This document shows, piece after piece, positions 18,401-24,339 of a stretch of 64,000 nucleotides of DNA. Under the pieces are notes generated by a model. The model made no database searches, was not told where the DNA came from, and saw only the letters and a list, made by a program, of their open reading frames with translations. Source of the stretch: an uncultured Lentisphaerota bacterium. Its GTDB lineage: Bacteria > Verrucomicrobiota > Kiritimatiellia > CAIQIC01. The stretch is taken from positions 47,830-111,829 of the forward strand of contig CAITZM010000033.1 of assembly GCA_903896925.1 (NCBI GenBank), in the 5' to 3' direction. Every line of letters starts with the position of its first letter. Positions within the stretch are counted from its first letter, which is position 1. Both the position numbers and the translations under genes were made by a program.

Positions 18401-19393
18401 GGCCTGCGCGCTGGCGTTCATATAGACCTCGCCGCCGCGATCGAGGAACACCTTGCCGGCCAGCCCCTCGATGCCGAGTTTCGGCGACAGCTCGACCTCG
18501 CCGATCGAGAACTGTTTCATTTTGGCATCGATGCCGGTGAACAGGAGGCGATAGAACCGCGCCGTGACCGGCGTGAAGGTGAAAACGCGCTGCTCGCCGC
18601 CGCGGCCGATGCTGATGCTTTCCACCGCGCGGAATTTCTGGCCATCGTCGGAAACCTCGAGCTTGCCGTGGAGCCCGCGCATCCCGCCGGCCGGCGTGAG
18701 CGTCAGCGTGCGCGCGCTGTAGGGCTGGGCGAACTCGAACAGGATGAACTGCGGCTTCGCCGCCGTCGGCGGCAGAAACGCGAGCGCGGAACCGGGCTTG
18801 CCATCCAGCAGCTTCTCGCCCTCGCCCTTCTTCGCGGTGGTCGTCACCTTGACCCCGGCGCCCTTCATCAGCGTGGCCTCGACGGCCGGCGTGCGGAACG
18901 CGAGCACCGCGATGTCACGGTAGCAGTCGAGCTTCGTCGGCGGCTGCGGCAGCACGCCCGCGAACCTGGCCGGACCCTGCACCTTCGTCTCGCTGGTGAC
19001 GACGATCTGCATGCCGTGCTCCGGCGTGTTCCACGGGCCGCCGCTGCTCGACCAGCCGGCGCAGTTGTGGATGCAGATCTCGACGCCGAGCCGCTGCGCC
19101 TCGGCCGCCGCGTGCTTGACCAGCGCGCGCCACTCGTCGGTGTTGTAGGCCACCGGGCCGGCCACGATGCCGCAGTCCGCGTTGAAAATCTGCGCGCCGC
19201 CGACGCCGACGCGCGCCATCGCCTCGAGGTCGGCCGTGATGCCGTCCTTGGTGATGTTGCCGTTCATCCAGTGCCACCACGTGTGCGCCCGGGCGGAGGG
19301 CGGCGGATTCACGAAGTTCGCCGCCAGATCCTCCGCGCGCGCCACGCCCGCGACCGCCATCAACACCGCCAACAGTCCCAGCCGTTTCTTCAT
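15458..19393 (-). CDS. GH106-like secreted glycoside hydrolase (alpha-L-rhamnosidase type)
   Basis: A 1311-residue exported protein: MKKRLGLLAVLMAVAGVARA is a Sec signal peptide cut before EDLAANF. The family start follows at residues 30-50 (ARAHTWWHWMNGNITKDGIT), then the catalytic barrel with GVEICIHNCAGWSSSGGPW, VLIDSYEVGTQNWTP and SYADIPMGEFWPGGG. The C-terminus is the usual beta-sandwich (VFLDLGLVKNLAEVRLNGRD, NLWPNRLIGDEQLP, TFTTWHHWTKADELLPSGLL). GH106 enzymes remove alpha-L-rhamnose from plant and algal polysaccharides. Unusual for the family is an insertion at about residues 905-1095 of two tandem DUF3395-like units (AEYGFFGAA...DVT and ALYGIIGEE...DVT), which likely adds a binding or spacing function. 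Three copies of the TTTTCC..TTGGAAAA element lie 34-112 nt upstream. SD-like GGAG precedes the ATG. Confidence 0.88.
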   Translation of the reverse strand: MKKRLGLLAVLMAVAGVARAEDLAANFVNPPPSARAHTWWHWMNGNITKDGITADLEAMARVGVGGAQIFNADCGIVAGPVAYNTDEWRALVKHAAAEAQRLGVEICIHNCAGWSSSGGPWNTPEHGMQIVVTSETKVQGPARFAGVLPQPPTKLDCYRDIAVLAFRTPAVEATLMKGAGVKVTTTAKKGEGEKLLDGKPGSALAFLPPTAAKPQFILFEFAQPYSARTLTLTPAGGMRGLHGKLEVSDDGQKFRAVESISIGRGGEQRVFTFTPVTARFYRLLFTGIDAKMKQFSIGEVELSPKLGIEGLAGKVFLDRGGEVYMNASAQAQPGEVVARDQIVDLSAQLAKDGTLAWDAPAGQWTVVRFGYTPNGRSNHPAPKSGTGLEVDKLSAEAAQAFWDGGMAKLLKELGPLAGKSFNNVLIDSYEVGTQNWTPKFREEFQQRRGYDCVRFLPVLTGRVVDNPDVTERFLWDFRRTIADLFAAKYAGKFAELAHQSGLLFSCEPYGNCPSDDLQYGSYADIPMGEFWPGGGSPGNAKFASTLAHVYGRKFVGAESFTASPEQGKWLKDPYSLKAQGDLVWCGGINRYIFHRYAHQPWTAPNRYPGMTMGQWGTHFERTLTWWEQGRAWLTYIARSQYLLQSGRFFGDVLFCAGEGAPNSGRGGGLPPGYDYDICCAEALLNLVSVQDGRIVLPSGMSYRVLALADEGAMTPALLRKLKQLAEAGAVIVGKKPAKSPSLAGYPACDEEVKKLADELWGKGIKDQSASEALAALGLPPDFEAEGASVSAPAAKAKKGKAPASMAYIHRVAEGADIYFVSNQKEAATEVACTFRVAGRQPELWHPDTGVMEKAPVFAEADGRTTVPLRFDPAGSVFVVFRDRAPADHVVAVQQTAAGAAAAQPPPELKIVKAEYGFFGAASTDCADVTAKVKLAVKSGNRKIKASTDLNGGTDPAPNEIKELRVDFLLNGGRKTQSTVENATFEVPAGAEIIRALYGIIGEEVEAKSSQVADVTAKLNELAKDGTLSVEAGNALVGHDPANMIHKEMRVTYTYRGATKFVRLQEHQTLNLPDESDRPTPPVTFDLAVAADGRPAVYAWQPVNLELKTAAGQTLKAATTAVPAPVEIAGAWDLAFPPNWGAPAAVKLDKLISWTDHADQGVKYFSGTATYRKTFSIPHQPSAINRVFLDLGLVKNLAEVRLNGRDLGILWKPPFRVEVTDALRDGKNELVVQITNLWPNRLIGDEQLPEDREWNGIQLKAWPQWVLDGKPSPTGRFTFTTWHHWTKADELLPSGLLGPVLLRTAVQVPARP

Positions 19394-19426
19394 GGTTTTT
19401 CTCCGGATAAATTCAAGGCGGCGCAG

Positions 19427-19505
19427 TTTTCCAAACCTTGGAAAAGAAAACGAGACTTTTTCCGGGCCTTGGAAAAACCGGGGGATTTTCCGGGGCTTGG
19501 AAAAG
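19427..19505 (-). promoter_or_regulatory. Triple TTTTCC-N-TTGGAAAA operator-like array
   Basis: There are three near-palindromes centred at 19436 (TTTTCCAAACCTTGGAAAA), 19467 (TTTTCCGGGCCTTGGAAAA) and 19495 (TTTTCCGGGGCTTGGAAAA). Centre spacings are 31 and 28 bp, about three helical turns. Read toward the GH106-like gene, the nearest copy gives TTGGAA, 17 nt, TTTATC, a weak -35/-10 pair, then GGAG and the ATG. A regulator binding side by side would block or activate this promoter; that is inference. Confidence 0.6.
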
Positions 19506-19653
19506 CCGTGTGCCGTCGTTCAGCTGTGGAAATTTCTTTCGGCTGTGGGCGGGCGGGCCGCACTCCCGCGAGTACGGCTACGCAGCAACAAAAGCTCGGG
19601 CAGAAGGCTGTCGGGACATGATTTTGTAATCATGATTTTGTGAAGTCCGCACT

Positions 19654-19681
19654 CTGTAGCCGCGTTCGTGAGAACGCGGCC
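19654..19681 (+). repeat. GTGA-loop hairpin repeat, copy 1
   Basis: A 28-bp unit: CTGTA, then arms GCCGCGTTC and GAACGCGGC around GTGA, then C. GUGA is a GNRA-type tetraloop when transcribed. It is identical over all 28 bases to 35367-35394. Confidence 0.75.
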
Positions 19682-19710
19682 AGCCCCGGCAGCGGCCAAG
19701 GCTCAGGCGG

Positions 19711-21138
19711 TCATCGAAGGGCCGCGGCCGCGGTGAACTTGAAAACGGTGACGGATTGCGGCGGGATTTTCGTCATCCATGGAGCCGTCCCCGCCGGCAG
19801 GGTTTCTTCGCCCACGCGCGCGAAATCGGTTCGCTCATCGGCCCGCAAGACCTCGCACCGGGTGGCCCCCCGCCACGGCAGGTTTCCCAGCGCGAAGGTC
19901 ACCGGCCGCGCCGCGCCGTCCTGCGCCAGGCTGGTCACCATCAGCGCGGCGGACTGGCCATCGGCGGCGACGCCGGCGAGCACGAGGGCGGCGGCGAGGT
20001 CGCTCTGCGCCTGCACGCGCTGGCCGAGTTTGAAAAGCTCGTGGTAGGCGGGAAACGCGGCGTAGGCCTTGCAGGGAAAGCCGTAGCGGTCGAACAGGCC
20101 CCAGCGCGGCAGCGTGTCGCCGGTGTAGAAGTTGGCGATGTGGATCGGCGCATCCTGCAGCTGCATCAGCACCGTGGCACAGAACAGCATTCCTTGGGCG
20201 CCGTTGAATTTTTCGAACAGCGCCTCGGTATCGGCGGCGCCCTGCCGGGTCTTGCCCCAGTTGCGCCAGTCCCAGCCCCTCATCTCGCGCCATTCCGTGC
20301 AATAGCTCTCCGCCTGCGTGAAACCCGCCTCGTCGAGCAGCTGGCGCGCCTGCCGCGCGGCGCCGCTGATGGCCTCCGGCTTGGTGGCGTAACAGTGCCA
20401 TGAGAAGAAATCCAAGGGCGCTTGCTGCGCGCGGCAATGGTCCAGGAAGGGTTTGACGAGCTTGGAGCCGGGACCGGTCACCGCGGGCCCGCCGACCAGC
20501 AGCGAGGCGTCGTACGCCTTGAGCGCCTTGGCCGCCTTGACATACAAATCGAAGAACTGCGCCTGCGTGCCGGTCCAGCACGGCCGGATGTCCGGCTCGT
20601 TCCAGATTTCCCAGCGCTTGATCCCGTAGCGGAAACCATCCGCCCAGCCCGCGTTGTAGTGCCGGACGATATTCACGCAGACGCGCGCCCACCGGGCGAA
20701 ATCCTTGGGCGGGTTGGTGTGAAATTTCTCGCGGTGCTCGATGCTCTGCCCGAGCCGGTAGATCACCTGCGCGCCGTTGGTGACAATGGCCGCGACGACC
20801 GCATCCGTCTTGGCGAAGGTGTAGTACTTCGGATCCTCCGGGTCGGCGTCCGCGCAGGGGAAGACGGCGGAGATATCCACCGCATAGGGTGCGCCATAGG
20901 CGAGCGGCACATCGTGCAGCCGGACAAACGGAAAGCCCGCCGCCTGGTGGAAGCGCCGCAGGTTTTCCGTGGCCGCGGTGATGGTGTAAGGCCCGTTGTT
21001 GACCCCGTGCACCGGCTTGAACGGACCCACCGTGACGGCAAAATCAACGCTGACCGACGCGCCCTGCTGCGCCCCGGCCGGGCCCGTGGCCGCGGCCCCC
21101 AGCACCAGCAAGGTCAACCAAGCGGCTCGTTTTTTCAT
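19711..21138 (-). CDS. GH39-like secreted glycosidase
   Basis: A 475-residue exported clan GH-A glycosidase. I place the start at 21138 (MKKRAAWLTLLVLGAAATG, signal peptide cut after AGA near residue 24) because GGGAG precedes it and the in-frame longer start has no leader-like sequence. Family features include FPFVRLHDVPLAYGAPY, the acid/base motif KRWEIWNEPD (Glu181), FFSWHCYATKPEAI, and a likely nucleophile in CTEWR (Glu282). These match GH39 beta-xylosidase/iduronidase-like enzymes; true substrate unknown. The C-terminal beta-sandwich ends near TKIPPQSVTVFKFTA. It shares an unusually similar 5' leader with the GH106-like gene just downstream (element at 21173-21191), so the two are probably coregulated. 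Confidence 0.8.
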   Translation of the reverse strand: MKKRAAWLTLLVLGAAATGPAGAQQGASVSVDFAVTVGPFKPVHGVNNGPYTITAATENLRRFHQAAGFPFVRLHDVPLAYGAPYAVDISAVFPCADADPEDPKYYTFAKTDAVVAAIVTNGAQVIYRLGQSIEHREKFHTNPPKDFARWARVCVNIVRHYNAGWADGFRYGIKRWEIWNEPDIRPCWTGTQAQFFDLYVKAAKALKAYDASLLVGGPAVTGPGSKLVKPFLDHCRAQQAPLDFFSWHCYATKPEAISGAARQARQLLDEAGFTQAESYCTEWREMRGWDWRNWGKTRQGAADTEALFEKFNGAQGMLFCATVLMQLQDAPIHIANFYTGDTLPRWGLFDRYGFPCKAYAAFPAYHELFKLGQRVQAQSDLAAALVLAGVAADGQSAALMVTSLAQDGAARPVTFALGNLPWRGATRCEVLRADERTDFARVGEETLPAGTAPWMTKIPPQSVTVFKFTAAAALR

Positions 21139-21172
21139 GGTCAACTCCCGGGGTCTGTCCAAGGCCGCGCCG

Positions 21173-21191
21173 TTCTCCGGGCCTTGGAAAA
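21173..21191 (-). promoter_or_regulatory. TTTTCC-N-TTGGAAAA-type element upstream of the GH39-like gene
   Basis: The plus strand reads TTCTCCGGGCCTTGGAAAA, 35 nt before the ATG. Toward the gene, the 53 nt from TTTTCCAAGG to the ATG align with the leader of the GH106-like gene: both have GGARAAC, then GCGC, then GCCTTGRA, and an SD at the same place. A second half-site TCCAAGGCC at 21159-21167 forms a 9-bp inverted repeat with GGCCTTGGA. Confidence 0.6.
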
Positions 21192-21249
21192 CCTGCACAG
21201 GGGAAACGCCGCAACGCGGGTTTTATTGTGGGAATTATGGCTGGGAAAC

Positions 21250-21326
21250 TGGCGAGGACAACGGGGCTCGAACCCGCAACCTCCGCCGTGACAGGGCGGC
21301 GCTCTAACCAATTGAGCTATGTCCTC
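21250..21326 (-). tRNA. tRNA-Asp (GTC)
   Basis: A 77-nt tRNA read from 21326 down. Acceptor arms are GAGGACA and TGTCCTC; the D-arm is GCTCAATTGGTTAGAGC; the anticodon arm CCGCC-CTGTCAC-GGCGG carries GTC; the T-arm contains GGTTCGAGCCC. The discriminator is G and CCA is encoded at 21252-21250. Confidence 0.95.
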
Positions 21327-21415
21327 GTGTAAAAAGCCGCGCGAATAAACCATAGGCGTCTCCCGATTGCAACGGAAAACGTGCGAAAGTGCGGGCGCAC
21401 CGCGGTGGAATCGGC

Positions 21416-21444
21416 TTGTTCCCCACGGACGGCTGCGCTAGAAA
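21416..21444 (+). promoter_or_regulatory. Putative promoter of the small membrane protein gene
   Basis: TTGTTC (21416-21421), a 17-nt spacer and TAGAAA (21439-21444) lie 33 nt before the ATG at 21478. It is a moderate match to a sigma-70-type promoter. Confidence 0.4.
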
Positions 21445-21477
21445 CCCTGCCGTGGTCGGTGGCAAACGAAGGACCCT

Positions 21478-21672
21478 ATGAATGTTTTCATCCTGTGCGT
21501 CGCGGCGTTATTCCTGCTGGCATGGGTCATCTACCTCAAGCTCGAGGTCGGGGTGTTGTCGCAAAAGGTGGACAAGCTCGCCGGCCTGCTCAAGCGCTAC
21601 CTCAAGGACAAGACCAGCGACGTCGAGGTCACCCGCGAGCTCGATGTCTGGGGCAAAAAAGACAAGAAGTGA
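21478..21672 (+). CDS. Small single-pass membrane protein
   Basis: A 64-residue protein: a transmembrane helix at residues 3-21 (VFILCVAALFLLAWVIYLK), then an amphipathic, probably coiled-coil stretch (LEVGVLSQKVDKLAGLLKRY) and a charged tail ending KKDKK. AAGGA lies 5 nt before the ATG and a moderate promoter lies upstream. It is an N-in or N-out tail-like anchor of unknown function; no family is recognised. It stands alone between tRNA-Asp (opposite strand) and a hairpin cluster. Confidence 0.75.
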   Translation: MNVFILCVAALFLLAWVIYLKLEVGVLSQKVDKLAGLLKRYLKDKTSDVEVTRELDVWGKKDKK

Positions 21673-21956
21673 CCCGCGCCGCCGGCCGTTTGCCCCGGCA
21701 CGGCGCCGATCCTGCAGATGCAACTTGCGGAGCGACCACCGTGGCGGCAGGCGACTCGCCTGCCGGTGCGTCGGGCGTCCCGCCCGACGGCTCGTACCCA
21801 GTAGCAGCGGGCCTGAGCCTGCACCCAGGCGGCGGGACGCCGCCTGTACCGGCACGCGAGACGCGTGCCGCCACGAGTTGAAAGCCTGATTCGGAGCCCA
21901 TGCCAGACTGTCAGGGCAAATAAAACTTCCAATGATGGGGCAACTGGAGCGTTATC
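21673..21956. repeat. Cluster of four hairpins nested in an outer inverted repeat
   Basis: No gene. At 21740-21875 outer arms CGTGGCGGCA and TGCCGCCACG enclose four exact hairpins: GGCAGGCG-ACT-CGCCTGCC (21746-21764), GTCGGGCG-TCC-CGCCCGAC (21770-21788), arms CAGGCGGCG/CGCCGCCTG around GGA (21826-21846) and arms CGGCACGCG/CGCGTGCCG around AGA (21850-21870). The first two recur as a pair at 40665-40713 and 40991-41039 in opposite orientation. Confidence 0.75.
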
Positions 21957-21976
21957 TCTTTCAAGCCTTGGGAAAA
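21957..21976 (+). promoter_or_regulatory. TTTTCC-N-TTGGAAAA-type element upstream of the secreted protein at 21998
   Basis: TCTTTCAAGCCTTGGGAAAA is centred about 32 nt before the ATG. The bases after it (CGGCAACACTTGGGA) align with the leaders of the GH106-like and GH39-like genes. Confidence 0.5.
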
Positions 21977-21997
21977 CGGCAACACTTGGGACGAAAC

Positions 21998-22945
21998 ATG
22001 AATAAAACCTGTTTCTTTTTGGCCGCGGCGGCACTGCTCGCCGCGGCCCACGCGGCGCCGGAGGTCTGGATGGGCCCGCCGGGACAGGATAACGGGCGGC
22101 CTATGCGCGAGCTGTTCGCGCACCCGGAGCAGTGGGCCGAGACGCGCGCGCTGATTGACGTCCTGTTCATCTCCGACCTGAACACGAAAAGGCAGTTCAC
22201 CGATGACGAGCTGCGCGCGTGGTTCGCGCAGCTCAAACAGTGGAAGCTGAAGTTCGGCATGGAAGTCGGCGCGATCAAGCCGTGGGGCCAGACCGGCGCG
22301 GATTGCTTCGCCAAGGAGCGCGCCAACTGGGAACGCGTCCAGCGTCTCGGCGGCGAGATCTATGCGATCGCCATGGACGAGCCGCTCTGCTGCTGCCGCT
22401 TCCACATCAAGAAGCCCGACGACTACGCCGTGGAGGAGACCGCCAGCTACATCGCCTGCGTCCGCACGAATTTCCCGGACATCCGCATCGGCGACATCGA
22501 GACCTATCCTTCGATTCCCATCCCCGACCACATGCGCTGGATCGAGGCGCTGGAAAAACGGCTCGCGGAGAAAAGAGTGCGCGGGCTGGACTTCTACCGG
22601 CTCGACGTCAACTGGATCTGCTTCACCGCGCAGACCAACGGCTCGTGGAAGCAGGTGCGGCAGCTGGAGCAGTTCTGCCGCCAGCGCAAGCTGCCGTTCA
22701 GCCTGATCTACTGGGCGGCCGGCATGCCCGCCCTGGCGCACAAGGGACTCGCCGACGACTCGACGTGGTACACCGCGATCATGCAGCAGGGCTACGACTA
22801 TGCCTTCATCGACGGCAAGCCCGACCAATACGTGATCGAAAGTTGGATCAAGGCGCCCACCAACAGCCTGCCGGAGACCGCCGAGTTCACCTTCACCCGC
22901 TCGGTCCGTGACTTTGTCCGCAAGTTCGTCAAGCGCGCGCCGTGA
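21998..22945 (+). CDS. Secreted protein, unknown family (possible TIM-barrel)
   Basis: A 315-residue protein with a Sec signal peptide (MNKTCFFLAAAALLAAAHA, cut before APEVWMG). The start at 21998 is chosen because it opens the signal peptide; the upstream in-frame ATG lies before the regulatory element. The mature part alternates beta-like and helical segments: VLFISDLN, KFGMEVGAIKPWG, GGEIYAIAMDEPLCCC, DIRIGDIETYP, RGLDFYRLDVNW, FSLIYWAAGMP, YDYAFIDGKP. This would suit a (beta/alpha)8 glycosidase-like barrel with candidate carboxylates in MDEPL and IGDIE. I do not recognise a named family. It has the same upstream element as the neighbouring glycosidases, which argues for a carbohydrate role. 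Confidence 0.75.
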   Translation: MNKTCFFLAAAALLAAAHAAPEVWMGPPGQDNGRPMRELFAHPEQWAETRALIDVLFISDLNTKRQFTDDELRAWFAQLKQWKLKFGMEVGAIKPWGQTGADCFAKERANWERVQRLGGEIYAIAMDEPLCCCRFHIKKPDDYAVEETASYIACVRTNFPDIRIGDIETYPSIPIPDHMRWIEALEKRLAEKRVRGLDFYRLDVNWICFTAQTNGSWKQVRQLEQFCRQRKLPFSLIYWAAGMPALAHKGLADDSTWYTAIMQQGYDYAFIDGKPDQYVIESWIKAPTNSLPETAEFTFTRSVRDFVRKFVKRAP

Positions 22946-23454
22946 GGGCGGTCCTCCTCATAGAAGGGGCGTCCTTCAGCTGAAGGCCGCCCTTTCGTTC
23001 GGTTGGCGACACGCAGCGGGCGCAGCAAGTCTGCGCCCCTACAAAGCAGCTGGCCGATCAGGGATACGCCCGATCCGTCCGTCCTGCCCGTGGACGACGT
23101 CCGCGCCTACGCGAAATGATGGACCGTTATACGTTGACTGTGCGTGAAAAATAACCACAGAGGGCTCAGAGAAAATTGAGGTCACAGAGGCTCTTAACGT
23201 AAAGGCGCAACGAAGCACTGGTGCGGGTGGTAGGGCGCGCTCGCCGAGCGCGCCGCCAGAAAAATCAGCACAAGCACAGTGGGCAGCGGCAGCGGAGTCA
23301 GCGGAAACTTAACCGCCAAGGCGCCAAGCACGCCAAGAACCGAAAAAAATCAGCACCGGAGAACGCACAGGGCAGAAGCCACGGATAGTCACGGACATCG
23401 CCCGTCGGGCTTCCGTGGGGGAGGTTGAGGCCGTGCCGCCGGCCCTGAAGTGGG
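22946..23454. repeat. Gene-free region with dispersed repeats
   Basis: It contains CCTTCAGCTGAAGG (22973-22986), a palindrome recurring at 24170. A 9-3-9 hairpin has arms GGCGCGCTC/GAGCGCGCC around GCC at 23234-23254. It also holds ACCACAGAGGGCTCAGAG and GAGGTCACAGAGGC (about 23152-23192) and a CCGCCAAGGCGCCAAGCACG word at 23312-23331 of the kind dispersed through many environmental genomes. No coding frame is supported. Confidence 0.55.
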
Positions 23455-23503
23455 TTGACGCCGCAAGAATACAATGTATTCTTTTGTCCAGAGAAAGAAT
23501 ACA
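23455..23503 (+). promoter_or_regulatory. Toxin-antitoxin promoter with overlapping operator
   Basis: TTGACG (23455-23460), a 16-nt spacer and TATTCT (23477-23482) form a good promoter. The perfect palindrome AGAATACAATGTATTCT (23466-23482) covers the spacer and the whole -10. A third half-site AGAATACA is at 23496-23503, 30 bp from the first. RHH antitoxins typically bind such sites, so autorepression is the likely use. Confidence 0.8.
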
Positions 23504-23513
23504 AGGTGACCCA

Positions 23514-23753
23514 ATGCCTAAGACCATTACCATGCGGCTGGATGACGATGCTTATCGGTTGTTTCAGACCTACGCCGACCGCGACAACCGGTCCTTGTCC
23601 AACTTCATTGAAACCGCCGCCCTGCGGTTTATCCGTGAAACTGAAACACTGGAGGCCTATGAAATGGCGGAAATCCAGGGGAATGCAGCCCTGAATGCCA
23701 GCCTCAAGCGGGGTCTCAGAGACGCCAAGGGCAAGAGAGGCAGCTTTGTCTGA
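23514..23753 (+). CDS. RHH-type antitoxin
   Basis: A 79-residue protein beginning MPKTITMRLDDDAYRLFQTY, a ribbon-helix-helix (MetJ/Arc/CopG-type) DNA-binding start: the TITMRLD strand followed by two helices (RSLSNFIETAALRFI). The C-terminal half (EAYEMAEIQGNAALNASLKR) is expected to bind and neutralise the toxin. AAGGTGA lies just before the ATG. The toxin gene overlaps its end by 8 nt. The palindromic operator at 23466-23482 indicates autoregulation. It lies in a repeat-rich, otherwise gene-free stretch, typical of a mobile accessory module. Confidence 0.88.
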   Translation: MPKTITMRLDDDAYRLFQTYADRDNRSLSNFIETAALRFIRETETLEAYEMAEIQGNAALNASLKRGLRDAKGKRGSFV

Positions 23754-24027
23754 GTACCGCCTATTTGAGACCGAAGAATTCAAGAAGGCCAATCAGGCCC
23801 TGGCCCAGCGCCGGGGACGCTCTCTCGACAAGAAACTGGCCGAATACGTCTACCCCCAATTACGCCAGGAGCCGCATTACGGGCCGAACATCAAGCGGCT
23901 CCAAGGCTACGATCCCTTGACCTGGCGCTATCGCATCGGGAATTACCGCATCTTCTACCTGATTGATGAAGAGGAGAAGATTGTCTTCATCCTGACGATT
24001 GACGACCGCAAAGAGGCTTACAGATAG
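23746..24027 (+). CDS. RelE/ParE-family toxin
   Basis: A 93-residue protein if started at the TTG at 23746 (SEYRLFETEEFKKANQALAQ). This start is chosen because AGAGAGG lies upstream, it gives the usual family N-terminus and it overlaps the antitoxin stop by 8 nt. The upstream in-frame ATG (23695) lies deep in the antitoxin gene. Family hallmarks are LQGYDPLTWRYRIGNYRIFY and IVFILTIDDRKEAYR, with basic and Tyr residues typical of RelE-type mRNA interferases. Whether it cuts mRNA (RelE) or targets gyrase (ParE) cannot be told from sequence. Confidence 0.88.
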   Translation: MSEYRLFETEEFKKANQALAQRRGRSLDKKLAEYVYPQLRQEPHYGPNIKRLQGYDPLTWRYRIGNYRIFYLIDEEEKIVFILTIDDRKEAYR

Positions 24028-24264
24028 GTGAGCCGACAAGGTGCTTGGGTGTTCCCTGCGTCTCTCCGGCTGGAAAGTGTCTCGCTCCAAGTTTCGCGTC
24101 GTCAGGCTGCTGGGCTTGTGGTCTCGTGCCGATCCGCCATGTTCGTTTTGGGTGCTTTGCCTGGCGGCGTCCTTCAGCTGAAGGATGCCCTGCCATCCGG
24201 ACGCCGTTGTTTTAGTCTTCTTGGCGCAGTTGGCGTCTTGGCGGTGCACTCTGCTCCTTGTTCT
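24028..24264. other. Gap between the toxin and the GH36-like gene
   Basis: There is one strong hairpin at 24167-24190 (12-bp arms with one mismatch around the CCTTCAGCTGAAGG core), which may terminate the toxin-antitoxin transcript although it has no T-run. I see nothing else. Confidence 0.5.
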
Positions 24265-24306
24265 CTTTTCCCGAGCCTTGGAATCCTACGCGGGGTTTTG
24301 CTATAG
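24265..24306 (+). promoter_or_regulatory. Promoter of the GH36-like gene with TTTTCC-N-TTGGAA element
   Basis: The element TTTTCCCGAGCCTTGGAAT runs from 24265. Its TTGGAA (24278-24283) is followed after 17 nt by CTATAG (24301-24306), a plausible -35/-10 pair. The bases around the -10 (GCTATAGCTGCGC) resemble those at the GT4 promoter (GCTATGCTGCGC). The ATG follows 34 nt after the -10. Confidence 0.6.
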
Positions 24307-24339
24307 CTGCGCGGGTTTGTCCAACGAAAGGTCCCGACG

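Larger units (their letters stand above)
19394..19710. promoter_or_regulatory. Control region of the GH106-like gene and hairpins
   Basis: This 317-bp gap between two minus-strand glycosidase genes holds three copies of the near-palindrome TTTTCCRRRCCTTGGAAAA (described separately). It also has a 20-base word GCCGTGTGCCGTCGTTCAGC (19504-19523) repeated at 35432, a 9-4-9 hairpin at 19557-19578, and a 28-bp hairpin unit at 19654-19681 identical to one at 35367-35394. No gene is supported. Confidence 0.65.

Noticed and set aside
15260..19621. A 1453-codon plus-strand open frame
   Set aside because: It lies antisense to the complete GH106-like gene and runs through intergenic repeats at both ends; no domain, signal peptide or RBS.
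21735..21880. Possible CRISPR array or attenuator
   Set aside because: The hairpins are all different and there is no constant repeat with spacers; they belong to the dispersed hairpin family.
22908..23147. Small frames between the secreted protein and the toxin-antitoxin pair
   Set aside because: They overlap hairpins and dispersed repeats and lack start signals.
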